Positions 1 through 20,455 are shown, numbered from the stretch's first letter. The stretch is 64,000 nucleotides of DNA from Ciona savignyi (GCA_000149265.1 CH003211.1:413462-477461), one strand, 5' to 3'. A program made the numbers and translations. Notes: generated by a model not told the origin, from the sequence alone.

Positions 1-805
1 TTCTTGTTGGTACGTTATCTCTGTGGTAAATGGTTTATCAGTACAGGCTATATACGGCTAGTAAAATCAATCTGCAGCAAGATCGGTTTAAAATAGATTT
101 ATTGGCCTTGTCGCGGTCTAACGCGACGATATTGAATTTCGGGAGTGCTGGTAAAAATGGTCGGCCAATGCATCGCGTCATTGCATGTTGTTGAGTAATC
201 CGCTCAAAACTGATGGTGGTCGCTTTTGTCCTTGGGCAACGTACATTACGGATGTTGCTCCAATCCAGCGGAATCTTGTTTTATATTTGATTATAATCAA
301 CATCAACAGTGGGCACGACTATCGGACTTTAACATTAATAAATTCTTCAGCATTCGAAATCTACCCACGATCTAGTCGGCGATAACCGTAAATAAAAATG
401 TCAAAGCAACTTGAATCGGTAAAACCAGGCTTTTTCAAATATTGCAAATATAGATTGTGTCATTTTAGTTCATTTAGTCAGTTATGCTCGAAGTACAAAG
501 TTGTCAAGCAAATTGGTCAGTGTAATTTATTACGGGACGACCATTTGCCGTAAAGGATCTTTATAGTATACGATAATTAGCGGATTCAATACGAAACTAT
601 GAAATTGTATTGCAAAATTATAATTTTTTGGCGCCGTTCTGCGATTACAGAAACCATGAGTGACCGTTTATTGCTGGAAAGGTAAGAATTTCGGTTTAGC
701 ACAAGTGGAAAATTAGCCATATATATAACGACCGCGTCTGAAGGTTAAATTGCTAAGTTTTTGCGTATTTGGCTAAGGAATTTTAATTAAAAGTAAGAAA
801 CACAC
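1..805. other. No supported gene; probably intron of the Ras-like gene
   Basis: I see no open stretch with splice signals that continues the GTPase found at 806-1612. The missing G2-G5 exons probably lie left of the window, and this interval would be intron. The short open frames here have no protein-like composition. Confidence 0.4.
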
Positions 806-1612
806 CTCTCCCGGACAGATACTCTCCAATGAACCGCTTCGTCAAAAACCGCACGATCAGAGCTGCAAATATAAAATACTTAAGTTACATTAAGTTATTG
901 ATACTATAATTTGTTTCAGCATAAGGTACCGACTGATATGAAGATATCATTTTGTTTTGTGTTGTTGGTTCAAAGCTCGCATATTGACCAATGATGCTAC
1001 AAAGCCTATTTTACAGGCGGTTAGTTTTATTAGCAAACTTGTTGATCGCACTGGCAGCAGAGGGATTATCTTTAATTTCAAAGCTTAAGTTTTAAAGCAG
1101 CGATTTGTTCACGGCGGGAGGCGAAATATTTGGGCAGATTACGGTCAATTTACTGCGAACATGACCTGTGTTTTCGACAGGATGTTCAAATCAATTTCTC
1201 TATCTATTTGTAACGGCCTTGTCGCTTAAGTGGTCAACGATATATCAGTTTAATAAAGTGCTAATGACCGCCTTTAAATTATCGGATTTATCTCACCGCA
1301 GCACCCTGTCAAAATGTCCGTTAAAACCACAGATTTAAATTTTATCTTTTTGCCCGTTTAAGACGTCAACCGAGAGGCTTATCTCGCACATCGAACATCC
1401 AACCGAAGTAACTTTTAATGACAGCTTTTCAAGTAAAGCCTTAGCTGCAGTAAAGCCTTTTTATGAAGTCAAGTCTTTATATACACCTTACAGGTTTACT
1501 AATACTGCAAACAAAATGCAGTTAAAAACTCACCGGATTTGCCGACTCCTTTGGCTCCCCATATGACAAGTTTCATTAACCTAGGGTCGCTAACCTGTTG
1601 TGTTCCTCGCAT
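806..1612 (-). CDS. RASL11/RERG-like small GTPase, 5' exons only
   Basis: Two coding exons are seen, 1534-1612 and 806-862. The first starts at the ATG at 1612-1610 and encodes 26 codons ending in the P-loop GAKGVGKS, which binds the phosphates of GTP. The donor splits the next codon after its first base, and the second exon restores the frame to read ALIVRFLTKRFIGEYLSGR. The acceptor TTTGCAG and donors GTGAGT and GTGTGT are present. The VRFLTKRFIG(D/E)Y signature is characteristic of the RASL11/RERG branch of Ras-like GTPases, which mostly lack a C-terminal prenylation motif and have been linked to nucleolar and growth-control roles. The remaining exons (switch II, NKxD) are outside the window, so paralogue assignment is open. 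The N-terminus before the P-loop is short. Confidence 0.75.
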
Positions 1613-2895
1613 GTCACAGATAAGAATTACCACTCACATAAAACACTTCCTAGCTAAGACAACAGTAGTCAAATTAAGCACTATAGCAAGCAGGGCAATT
1701 TAGACCGGGCCAATCAACTGCCTTTCTCTCAATTGTATAACTAACTTCGCTAATTAGCGTCAATATCGTTTCACGCTTGCAGCAATTCCCCCGGAGGCTG
1801 AAAATGGCCATCGACTGTTGTGGCACCGACACAGGCCACCAGTCGACAATGCAGCTCGATGTTTTAACACTTCTCCAGTTTCCCAACACGACAACAGTGG
1901 GAAAAAAGATATTTGCGCAAGAGCCTTTTTTATACGGCGCGCTTTTTTATCCGAAGCACGCGCCAAACAGCGTCGACAATAAAATCGGTTTACAATAATT
2001 CTACTTGAACTAAACAATAATCATTGTGCGTTGCAAAACATGGTCATGGATTGTGCAATTGCGTCAACGGATTTACCATACTTTCTTTTGTTGACAAGCA
2101 CAAACCAGTAAGAATACGATTTATAAACCGGAGGATTTTCCTGACAAAAATCTGACAGCGCTCTACGATAAATACAGTGTAATGATGAGTAAGTTGAAGT
2201 ATGCAATACGATGATGACACCCTACGAAAGTTAAAATACAAAGACGAAAATAAAAGAAGTTGAAAGTTTGGGTTAGAGATGGGCACCGATGACACTCTTT
2301 ATAAAACGCTACAATGGATGATTGACATTAAACAAAATTAAAGATGGTATAGGGTAGATCGGTTAAAGTTTGTGTCCATGACCCGCCAGTGGAGTTAACG
2401 ATGATTCGTTTAATAATACCACATGATCTAGACTTGCTCTTTAGATTATCTTGAAACTAATAACGTCTTCTTGAATCAATCAATGTCAGTGTATTATTCA
2501 AGTATACACGTGATCAGATGTGGATGACTTCGAATGAACCGGGGGTCCGGACACGCCGTAAAACGTTCCACCCACGATACATACATTATTTCCAATACAT
2601 AGTGTTTTTTGCTGTTCATATCAACGTGGGTGGGAAATTTGTATAATGTGAATTATTCAAGAATACCCTGAACAGCTTTAACAGACAAGAATATTCCGAA
2701 AACGAGACTTTAATATATGAAGCTGTGTGAATATGTAATATCAGATTCAATAACCTGAGATTTAATGATACTCCTGAATTCATTGCCGTGCGTGATTTTA
2801 CCCACTTTCGCACTTAATTTACACAAATTCACATTCACCAGCTCTTTCTGTTCACAATCTAGAATCATATTCACGAGATGTCCCGAACATCACGA
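1613..2895. other. Intergenic: Ras-like gene 5' side and ERK5 3' UTR
   Basis: No coding exon is supported. It contains the upstream side of the Ras-like gene and the downstream side of the ERK5 stop codon, where the ERK5 3' UTR must lie. I did not find a clear AATAAA on the minus strand near the stop. Open frames around 1.7-2.3 kb overlap each other on both strands and look random. Confidence 0.5.
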
Positions 2896-11660
<8,765 letters not shown>

Positions 11661-12164
11661 AGTGTTATAATAAGGACTCTAGATTACCTGAAAAAAAGTT
11701 TTTCATTTTTAATAAATCTTCCATGGATAGATCTTGGTAAAAATTGGTTGAATTATTTGTATATATGGAAGTTTTAGAACAAAACTTACCTGATTTTTGA
11801 TTACTTTCGGTTCTTTCCAATGGGCTGGGTCATCGGTTTAAAAATTCACATAAAACCCCCTTTCTGATAGTAAACAATTCATGTTCACTGAACCGCAACC
11901 AATAGAAATCATTAATAAACTGTTTATTACATTTTGGTGTATGCCTGCTATTGGCAATCCCTTAATTTAAATATTATACACGGTTTTACAAAATTACCGA
12001 TCACCTAGAAGGCAACAACTTTTTATTAGGGCAATAGTAGCAGAGGCAGTAATGTAAAACGTGAATAAAGATGGTGGCATTGATGATTAACATGTAAATG
12101 TATCATATGTATTGACTTAATCTATGTTTTAGGAATGTAAATCGCTTAGAAATTGTAATATATT
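11661..12164. promoter_or_regulatory. Divergent ERK5 / NUDCD2-KDM8 promoter interval
   Basis: About 500 bp separate the two start codons. On the minus strand there is an ERK5 5' UTR intron (donor CAG|GTAAGT at 11790/11789, acceptor TTTTTCAG ending at 11688). On the plus strand a pyrimidine-rich acceptor, ctatgttttag, ends at 12132, 32 bases before the NUDCD2 start. It could be a cis 3' splice site or a spliced-leader trans-splice site. No TATA box is evident. The true promoter core must lie roughly between 11800 and 12110. Confidence 0.5.
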
Positions 12165-12626
12165 ATGAGCAGCAACTTTGATGAACGAAGTGGGACAGTT
12201 AACTTTAAGACAAGCTGGGGCCAATGGTACCAAACTGCCGAAGAAGTTGTGATCGAAATTGACGTTCAACAAGGTACAAGAGGCAAAGAGGTAACTGTAA
12301 ATATCAAGCCAAACCACATCTTCTGCAAGGTAAAAGATAAAGTCTACCTAGATGGTGACTTATTGGAGTTGGTTGTAGCTGAAGAATCTGTTTGGAGTAT
12401 AGAAGATAAAAAGTTAGTGCGTATTTTGTTAGAGAAAGCAAGTAAAACCGAAGGAATTTGCTGGAAATCTCTTTTTGTGGACGGTTCTTTTGCCCCGGAC
12501 GCCTGGACTTATGATCAAATGCAAAGAAAGGTGACACTTGAAAGATACCAAGTATCACAACCAGGTTTCGATTTCAGTAATGCTTCAATATCTGGCAATT
12601 ACGAAAACGGTGGTTGTATTAATTAA
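12165..12626 (+). CDS. NUDCD2: NudC domain-containing protein 2
   Basis: An intronless frame of 153 codons (human NUDCD2 is 157). The N-terminus (DERSG..GQWYQT.EEV) begins the CS/p23-like domain, which spans about residues 14-105. The C-terminal block DQMQRK.TLER and PGFDFS.A.ISGNY is diagnostic of NUDCD2. The family acts as an Hsp90 co-chaperone linked to LIS1/dynein stability. The start is chosen because upstream sequence carries an acceptor 32 nt away and no earlier in-frame ATG fits the family N-terminus. It is followed 15 nt later by KDM8 on the same strand, which suggests a shared primary transcript. Confidence 0.93.
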   Translation: MSSNFDERSGTVNFKTSWGQWYQTAEEVVIEIDVQQGTRGKEVTVNIKPNHIFCKVKDKVYLDGDLLELVVAEESVWSIEDKKLVRILLEKASKTEGICWKSLFVDGSFAPDAWTYDQMQRKVTLERYQVSQPGFDFSNASISGNYENGGCIN

Positions 12627-12641
12627 AAACTAAATACAAAA

Positions 12642-13871
12642 ATGACATATAAAGGCCATGACGACGATTTTTGTACGTTTTTACAAAAAAATCTACCTTC
12701 ATTTGATAAAATATTAGAAGTTGTTGAACTCTCTCTGCCAAAACCTATTGTGGGCGATTGCACTTTATTTTTAATAAAGAAAACCTACAGTGAAATACAA
12801 AATGAAAACTATGACATAGCAAGAAACAAATCGGAGGAGCTTTTGGATTACACTTGGGAAAAATTAAACATGGGGTATTGGAAAGATGTTGCTTTGGAAT
12901 GGAGGATTTTATATTCACATGCTTGCTTGTGTAATGCTATTAGTCTTTACATGGTTTCACAAGGAATGTTATTGGAAAAAGTGATTAAAGTATGTGACAT
13001 GGGTTTGCTTATGGGTTCACCTATTTTTGATGGTATTTTTCATAAAATGGTCAAATTGTTTCATATTCAAGAACCAACAATTGATGCCAAGTGTATCGAA
13101 GAAGTATGCACCAACAGTGATCATTTGAAAAATGATTCTAACAAAATTCCTGTGATCCACTGTCCTTCTGTATCAGAATTTCAAACTCAGTACATGGTAA
13201 AAAATGAACCTGTAATTTTGGAAGGTTGTATTGACCATTGGCCAGCCTTATCCAAATGGAGTAATCGATATTTAAGCCAAATAGCTGGCAGAAGACTAGT
13301 TCCAGTTGAGATTGGGTCAAAATACACAAACGAGAAATGGGGCCAGAAACTGATGACAATTAATGAGTTTATTGCTAATTTTCTGGAGTGCAAAACATTA
13401 ACAAATGTTGGATATTTGGCTCAGCACCAACTATTTGAGCAGATTCCACAATTACAAGAAGATTTTATGATGCCGGACTATTGTTTTATTTCGGATAATA
13501 TTTCATTTGATGAGGATAACATTGATATCAATGCATGGTTTGGTCCAAAGGGAACGATCTCCCCTTGCCACTACGATCCTAAGCACAACCTTCTATGCCA
13601 GGTAAGGGGATCGAAATACATAAAGCTCTACTACCCATCTTGTTCTCCAGCGTTGTACCCATACCCAGAAGGTAATATGCTACACAATACAAGCCAAGTG
13701 GATGTGGAATCACCAGATGTTGAAAGGTTTCCACTTTTTGAAAACATAGATAAAGGCTTAACCCAAGAGCATATTTTAAAGAAAGGTCAAATCTTATATA
13801 TACCCCCGAAACATTGGCATTATATTCGGTCTTTAGAACAAAGCTACTCTGTTAGCTTTTGGTGGGAGTGA
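12642..13871 (+). CDS. KDM8: JmjC-domain dioxygenase KDM8 / JMJD5
   Basis: An intronless frame of 409 codons (human JMJD5 is 416). The N-terminal third is helical, and the C-terminal JmjC fold covers about residues 185-409. Iron-binding residues are visible: H310 and D312 in CHYDPKHNLL, and H393 in PKHWHYIRSL. The downstream YSVSFWWE end is typical of the family. JMJD5 is an Fe(II)/2-oxoglutarate oxygenase, reported as an arginyl hydroxylase or protease and historically as an H3K36me2 demethylase; it acts mainly in the nucleus. The start lies only 15 nt after the NUDCD2 stop. Two AATAAA signals follow at 13883 and 13905. Confidence 0.94.
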   Translation: MTYKGHDDDFCTFLQKNLPSFDKILEVVELSLPKPIVGDCTLFLIKKTYSEIQNENYDIARNKSEELLDYTWEKLNMGYWKDVALEWRILYSHACLCNAISLYMVSQGMLLEKVIKVCDMGLLMGSPIFDGIFHKMVKLFHIQEPTIDAKCIEEVCTNSDHLKNDSNKIPVIHCPSVSEFQTQYMVKNEPVILEGCIDHWPALSKWSNRYLSQIAGRRLVPVEIGSKYTNEKWGQKLMTINEFIANFLECKTLTNVGYLAQHQLFEQIPQLQEDFMMPDYCFISDNISFDEDNIDINAWFGPKGTISPCHYDPKHNLLCQVRGSKYIKLYYPSCSPALYPYPEGNMLHNTSQVDVESPDVERFPLFENIDKGLTQEHILKKGQILYIPPKHWHYIRSLEQSYSVSFWWE

Positions 13872-13882
13872 ATTATATTGTG

Positions 13883-13910
13883 AATAAAAATATTGTGAAA
13901 ACCCAATAAA
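13883..13910 (+). promoter_or_regulatory. KDM8 polyadenylation signals
   Basis: AATAAA occurs at 13883-13888 and 13905-13910, 12 and 34 nt after the KDM8 stop. RBM28, converging from the right, has its own minus-strand AATAAA at 14016-14011. The two 3' UTRs are therefore very short and nearly abut. Confidence 0.75.
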
Positions 13911-14040
13911 AAATTTAATATACATTGCTATTGTATGGTGTTTTTTAACCTCAAAATCCTTTATTTAGTAACCTTACTTAAAACAGAAAACCATGTTCCT
14001 TATTTAAACATTTATTCCATCTCAAAAAATAATTTATGAT

Positions 14041-17000
14041 TCACCCTTCATACCACTTTCCCTTTAATTTAGAATTGAATTGTTTTGCGTATTTAGCAAC
14101 TAAGTTGTTGAACTCTTTGTCTTCACGAACATCTTTACTTTTACCACTTCTTCTCGACTTGGGTTTCTCTTGTATTTTTAGGTCTTCTCTTTTTCTTTTC
14201 CGCTCAAGTGGGTTCATTTTGTTTGTAGACTCTTTGTTCCGCATAGGAACACGGTTTAGCTTTTTGCTTTCTTTCATCTGCTCTAAAACTTTGCTCTTGT
14301 TCCGTTTTCGAATTTTAGGGCCAGCATGCTTTGGCATCTTCAACTTTTTACCACTCAGTGTTGTACCAGTGCTACCTTGGTAAGACTTTCTCTCAAATTT
14401 ACTTAAATCTGGGACTGACTTGACAATTTCATCTTCTTTTCTATTAAGATCCTTTTTACGCTTTTTCTGTGGAACTTTGTTTTCCACTGCTTCTTTAATT
14501 GTGTTTCTTGATAACTGCCGTTTCTTTCTTTGTTTTTGAACTTCGAGGGCAAGTTTATTTTCCAGTGAAAATTCTACAATTAAACGCTTGACTGGTCCAA
14601 GGATATCTGGGTTATTGTTGAGTGCACGCAGAGCTTTTAAAGCTTGCTCATGTTTGTAGAAGGCAACAAATGCAAACCCAAGTGACCGACCAACACCAGC
14701 CTCATTGGTCCGTTCACGATCTCTCATGACCCGACATTCACGCAACCTGAACCGTCCCTCACCCTCAAATACCTTCTGAATAATTTCCTGCGAAAAATTA
14801 TATTTTTAAGTGATTTAACATGATGCGACATATTCAAAAAAGTTATGAAAGTATTCTTCCATTGTGATAAACGGCATTTTGATTATATGAGTTTAATTTC
14901 GTTAAAAAATACTGAAAGTCTGCAAATTTCCCATTAGCAGTTATTATTATCACAAATAGTCAAGCCCTACCTTTAATTTTTGATCGTCAACTGCTCTAGG
15001 AAGGTTGTGTACACAAAGTCGAGTTGGAGACACAAAAACATTTGGATTTTTTATTTTCTGCCTCTTAGCATTCTCAATTCTTTGTCGCTTGTTCAGTTCA
15101 ACTTCACTCAGACCCTCGGCAGCTTTAGTTCCTGTAAAAATAATGAGTTTAACAAGATGTCTTAAGCCAACATGTTGAGCCCCTGTTTGTGTTAATTAAT
15201 TAAAAAGTACTAAGCTACGAAAACCTGAACAATTTGAAATCATCCAGAATAAGACAGATGTTGCGTGACAATGCATCAATGAAGCTGCCTGACTTTTGTC
15301 TGACTAGTTAAACTGTAAAAGTGCTATCTTACCAGGTCGGATTAATCCTTCATTAGCGAGATATAGATTCCGTTTGTCCTCCTTTTCTTTGACTTGTTCC
15401 TTCTCCACTTTTACCCTCTTTGATGCTTCCGCCCGTGTGGTTGCCATAGTGACAAGGAGTTCTCTACCATCCAATGAAATCTGGATTTTGTTCAAAATAA
15501 ACTAGATCAAAACCATGTGTTGCCCAACAACCATTTTACCACCACATTAATTAAAACATGAAATTGTACACTATGGTTCTGCAAGCATACTGTTGTGGGT
15601 CCCTAGTTTAGCAAAACTTATATCATGATTCGCAATCGCATCACACATTTGTTTCTACAACCAGTAACAGATTGGTGTCCAAACAAACAAACCAAACTAG
15701 TTAAATAAATTTTCAATTAAAAAAGTGGCAAAGAAACAAGTACGGTACCGGTTTGGCATTTTAAAAGAAGTGCTATAATATTTTTTTTATTTTTATCATG
15801 TTAACCTTTAAATTATGTTCTAAAATAGATGAGTTGTACTAAAACTGCAAGAAACTTCTGCAATTGAGGTGGGAGTGAGGTAAATATGCATGTTGCATTT
15901 TCCCATTCACTAAAATGAAACCTGAATATTACAAATATATAGAAAAACAAAAACAATATTTTTTTTTTAAATTTATTTGAAATTATGTAAAAATCAACAA
16001 ATAATATGTTAGTGTCAGCTGTACTTACAGGGGGTGACTTCACACAATTTTCCGCACCCTCGGTTTTAGAGAATTGGACAAATGCAGAGCCCTTAGATAA
16101 ACCAGTTGATTTGTTCATTACAATCTGGGGATGAAGATAAAAACAATTACCGGACACATGATTCAAATATATTTAATTACTAGCTACAATTAATAATTGC
16201 ATCACAACCACTTGTAATATGAACAATGCTGTACTGAATTTCAAAAGAATTTAGAAAAAATTACCAGACACAATATTGGCTAAATATGTTATTGGGGACA
16301 TATTTTATTCTATTAGTCAATTATGGAGATTTATCAAACCAAAAGTGATAAGTGAAAAGCAACCCATTCAACTTACTTTACAGTAAGCAACTTCCCCATA
16401 CTCTTCCATTGCTTCGTGCAATCCACTTTCATCAGTGTCATATGACAAATTACGAATAAACACTGTTTTTCCTTCATGAACATCAGATGATTCTTTTCTC
16501 TGTGGTTTTGGTTTGCCTACAAAAATATAGTTAGAAAGTGTGTAATGATGTTCAGGAAATAGTGCTTTTACGTTTCTCTTCCGGTTCTTTTTTTGGAACT
16601 GCTTCTTCTTTGGCCGATTCGCTATTTGTCTTTGATGAATCATCAATTTCTTCTGCTGACTCCTCATTATCTTCATCTGCAGAATCAGCATCATCCAGTG
16701 ACTCATCATTTTCAATCTCAGATTCCTCATCGACATTCGAATCATTGTCATCAGAATCATTATCATCTGAATCTCCATTTGCTTTTTCATCATCGCTTTC
16801 GACTAAGTCATTCGTTTCTTCTGGAAATAATTGGGTAATTTTAAAATGTCATACTTCTTTTTTACAATTTATAATTTAGACAAAAATCTGTGATATGACA
16901 AAATGGCGTGCTTATTGCTAAACATACAGACAAAACTAAAATGAGAGAAGGTCAAACTGTACTCTAAAATGAGTGTTATGTTTAAGCTACTAAGTTAAGC

Positions 17001-18932
17001 TTTAGGTTGGGACAGACTAGAAATATGTTTACATGTTTTTTTTATTGACCAGTTACACTCTGTCTGTTTACTTTGTTTAGGTTCTGGGCCAAAATTATGA
17101 CATAATTAACTGATCGTTTACTATTTTCTGGAACATATATTTTACACATAAACCATTTTTAGTATCTCCTACTCAAATAACATCTAAAATCAACTAGAAT
17201 ACTAATTCTATTTGAATATAGGATACTAATAATTTTTCGTAACTGAAGTTTATATATATAGAAAAACGGGAAACAATCAGTTATTTTCAATACTGTGTTC
17301 AGTAAACTCTTCTAAAGAGTAATTTTATTTCATTATTCAAAATCATATTACTCATGGAAAATCTTTGATAAGGTATACTACCTTTTTTATCTGTTTTTGT
17401 CATTTCCTTATACTTTTCACGAGGCAAAGCCCAATCTACAGCAACTTTTCTTCCTTTAATTTCACTCATGTTCACTGCTTTAATTGCTTTCCCTGCCTCC
17501 AATACATGTGAAAATTGGATGAATGCATAACCCAGTTTTCTTCCATCTGGTTTGACTGGGATTTTGGTGTCTGTAATTTTGCCAAATCTGAAATATTTTT
17601 AAAACACTTTTACATTAACGATTGGCACTTCTGGTCATGAGACGAGTATAAAATAAATTTAGATACTATATACTAACTATGCTCCCCTTTGCCCAACCAG
17701 TTAGTTCTGGAAGTGAGCGTGATTGATGTTGCATAAACTCATAAGACTAATGGTTTAAAGTGAAACAGTTAAAACTTAATCATAACAACACACTGTAAAA
17801 GCCACAGTAACCTGACGAGTGGAATCAGGTAATCTGACAGTTATCCGTGTGGGAACACGCACTTAGGTAATTTGACAATTGCCTATTGTGTGATAACACC
17901 CCTTACGTTTTCCCATTTATTGAGATAAAACAAGATTGTCAATTGTATCCTTAACCACCTTGGACATAAGCCTTTCTGGGCCCACACAACTGAGCCCCTT
18001 ACATATGTATCTATAACAACTCTATAACAAAAAACAACTTTATAACAAAAACTAAACCCATTATGGAACTCCTTTCACTGACCTCTTTACAAAAACGGTA
18101 TTTATAAAAAAAAATGGGTTTAATTGTAATGTAGTACAGCTGGAAGGGTCCATTTGTAAAAGGGTAAAGTGTTAGGGGTTACAAGAGAAATTAAACTTAA
18201 CAAATTTTACTTTTTGAAGACGTTTTTAAGTTCTTCTTCGGAGCAGAAGAAGCTTAGATTTCTAACAATCAGCCGTGATTTTTTGGAAGATTTTCGAAAA
18301 TCTTTTGACTCTGGGTCCATTTGTAATGCTGCAGTGACTGGAAAATCATTAAATGCAATATTATTCAGTCTTGATGCAACTTTTAAAGCTTTTTGTTTGT
18401 TGGGAAAAGAAACAAAAAAGGTTTTGTTTTCTTGCCGAAGATTATTGGCCGAAATATCACCGAGCGATTTCTTCTTCCAAACAGTGTTCATATCTTCAAG
18501 ATTTCTGGGCCCTTCAATGGCTACAACAAATTTGTTGTTAAAATCTAGTGATTCAACTGGTTTCTCTAACTTTGAAGAGTTTTCATTTTCTAATGGAACA
18601 ATATCGAATCCAATATTTTCATTGTTTGTGTTTTTGGGCTTTTTCTTTATATTTTTGGAGAATTTTTTCTTCTTTGCAAAAATTACTTTCACATTTGTTC
18701 CATCAATCGATAAAGTGTTGGATGTTGAATTCACAGCAGATTTAGCATCATCATTGCTCTGGTATGTAACAAAACCGAAAAGCTTCCGATTTACATTTCC
18801 AGACTTCGGTCGAACTACAAATGCTTCTTTGATTGGTCCGATTACACTGAATGTTTCTTTTAATTGATCATTTGAACATGAAGGTGGTATCCCATTTACA
18901 AAAACAGTTTTGTGACTCAGAGTGTCATTCAT
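14041..18932 (-). CDS. RBM28: RNA-binding protein 28 (Nop4-type ribosome biogenesis factor)
   Basis: Eight coding exons join in phase to about 822 codons (human RBM28 is 759): 18211-18932, 17382-17587, 16572-16820, 16377-16516, 16029-16124, 15333-15480, 14971-15131, 14041-14787. Four RRMs are seen: RRM1 (about 8-85, TVFVNGIP), RRM2 (about 222-300, [10 protein letters not shown] with GYAFIQFS), RRM3 (about 408-490, [10 protein letters not shown] with GSAFVQFS) and RRM4 (about 555-660, RLCVHNLP with GFAFVAFY). An Asp/Glu/Ser-rich acidic block fills exon 3 (about 310-392), and a Lys/Arg-rich tail ends in KWYEG. RBM28 and yeast Nop4 act in the nucleolus in 60S subunit maturation. The gene is convergent with KDM8, 169 bp between stop codons. 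Confidence 0.93.
17745..17965 (+). mobile_element. Fragment of a dispersed tRNA-derived SINE family
   Basis: The segment contains the family's shared phrases acacactg...cc(a/g)gtaacctgac, a 'gtgtg.taacacc' block and 'gttttcccattta.tgagataaaa'. The same phrases recur at 32585-32880 and, inverted, at 49941-50232. The tRNA-like head is missing or decayed here. It lies in RBM28 intron 1. Confidence 0.6.
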
Positions 18933-19127
18933 GCTTTATATATAGTTCCAGATCTATATTGAAAAATACATACAATGATGATGAAATTACAGTGTGGTGG
19001 CCTATGTCAAATGATTTGCTGCTATTTTATTTTACTTATTTTTCAGAACAATAACTATTTCCCCTTATTTTGTCATTCACTGCTTAGTTTTTTATATAAA
19101 TTTTGTAAATAGCTTATGTACCTTGAC

Positions 19128-19319
19128 GGGTGCCTCTAAATACTACAGGATCGCTTGGATCGCTATGGAAAGTAATTCTAACCCTGTCCCAAACACTAAT
19201 CTCAACCCCAGAACTAACTTTAACCCCAACCCTAACAATATTATTATGGCTTTTGTAATTACGAAGTATAGTAAGCGATCCAAGAGTCCAAGCGGTCCTG
19301 TAGTATTTAGAGGTACCGG
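19128..19319. mobile_element. 192-bp MITE with 8-bp TSD
   Basis: Ends are near-perfect inverted repeats: left GGGTGCCTCTAAATACTACA and right the complement of CCGGTACCTCTAAATACTAC. It is flanked by the 8-bp duplication accttgac (19120-19127 and 19320-19327). The interior is a CCCTAACCC-like C-rich stretch followed by aattacgaagtatagtaagc. A second copy is at 33753-33979 and an inverted internal fragment near 34700. The TSD length suggests hAT-like mobilisation, but the TIR is not one I recognise. Confidence 0.88.
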
Positions 19320-19327
19320 ACCTTGAC

Positions 19328-20368
19328 TATAGATACGGTTAATATTTTTTTTCGGTGCCTCGTGGCCACAAGTACTATATTGCCTTTTTTATTTATTTTT
19401 CTGCAATATTGCTTTGAACAAACAATGTGTTTTATATTAGACTGTTCCTAACGGTCTACAGGACCTTGGTTAGTTGTGTTTAACGCCCTACAGTTCTCGA
19501 GTTCTGTTGGTTGTGTTTTTTAGTGGCTTGTAGTCCTTGTACCTAAACATATTAACAACTAATCTACAGAAAATAAAGCATCTCACATGCATTTTCAGTA
19601 ACCCGACATTTTTCTATTCTTATGAATCCTTTATTAATTTGCAAAAAAAGATTGGATAAGCCAAGATAGGTTGCCATAACTAACGCACGTGCATTTTATG
19701 TTTGTGACGTCAGCTGTAAACTAAAATCCAAAGTAATTTTATTGAAAAAGTTGGTCAAAAGTATTCATATTTAAGTCATTAAAAAGTTGGTTAAAAAGTA
19801 TTAATATTTAAGTCATTTACCCTTTTTAAGACCGGATCTTAACAGTTTAAGATAGAACAGGATATTCATGTATATTTCCGTAAATGGAAAACGTGCAAGG
19901 AGCGTTAAAACACGGATAATCCTGAGATCACCTCGCACCCACCGGAAGGTTACTGGGTTTATTATAGTATGTTAAGTATGTGAATAAGACTTACCTTTAA
20001 TTTTGGTAGAACCTATTAATCCGCTGGGTTTACGCAATGTCCGTTAAGTGCCTTGCCCTAGAAAACAAACTTTTTCACCAATTTCTAATTTAAAACAGGA
20101 CATGCAACAAAGTGGGTGTTACAGATCAAGTCCGTGCACAATGGTGTATATTGGTCGTGGCTATATAACGTGTACAACATTTAGTTATAATTTACTTGGT
20201 GGGGTGGTGAAACGATAAATTGTGTCATATAAATTTCCCTATGTCCCTTATTTGAATTTAACCCATAGAACATAGATCAACTCTACAATACAACATCGTT
20301 TAAAGAGTATTTCTTTCTGTTATTATTGCGTTATAATGTGTATATAAGCTCGTTGATTCAAACACGTA
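19328..20368. other. Intergenic with an inverted SINE fragment
   Basis: No coding exon is supported. Around 19855-20075 the sequence gatattcatg.tattt, acctcgc.cccacc and cttgccc..gaa reads as an inverted fragment of the SINE family described at 32585-32880. A near-duplicate pair of short phrases (aagttggt.aaaagtatt.atatttaagtcatt) occurs at about 19747-19815. Confidence 0.5.
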
Positions 20369-20455
20369 CCTTCGATAGCTCAGTTGGTAGAGCGGTGGAC
20401 TGTAGAGGTTTGAGCAGATATCCATAGGTCGCTGGTTCGAATCCGGCTCGAAGGA
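20369..20455 (+). tRNA. tRNA-Tyr (GTA) with 14-nt intron
   Basis: The acceptor stem CCTTCGA pairs with TCGAAGG before discriminator A. The A box TAGCTCAGTTGG and B box GGTTCGAATCC are intact. The anticodon GTA is at 20402-20404. A 14-nt intron (20406-20419) interrupts the loop after position 37, as is usual for eukaryotic tRNA-Tyr genes. Removing it gives a standard cloverleaf with anticodon stem GTGGA/TCCAT. A T-run for Pol III termination (acttttt) follows. Confidence 0.95.

Noticed and set aside
130..400. Possible third exon of the Ras-like gene
   Set aside because: Open stretches after acceptor-like sites do not resemble any Ras effector, DTAGQ-type or NKxD block.
14036..14383. Plus-strand open frame
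   Set aside because: Antisense shadow of the Lys/Arg-rich RBM28 C-terminus.
16538..16879. Ser-rich plus-strand open frames
   Set aside because: Antisense of the acidic Asp/Glu/Ser exon of RBM28.
18169..18867. Long plus-strand open frame (232 codons)
   Set aside because: It is antisense to RBM28 exon 1, which has RRM motifs and a full set of phased exons on the minus strand.
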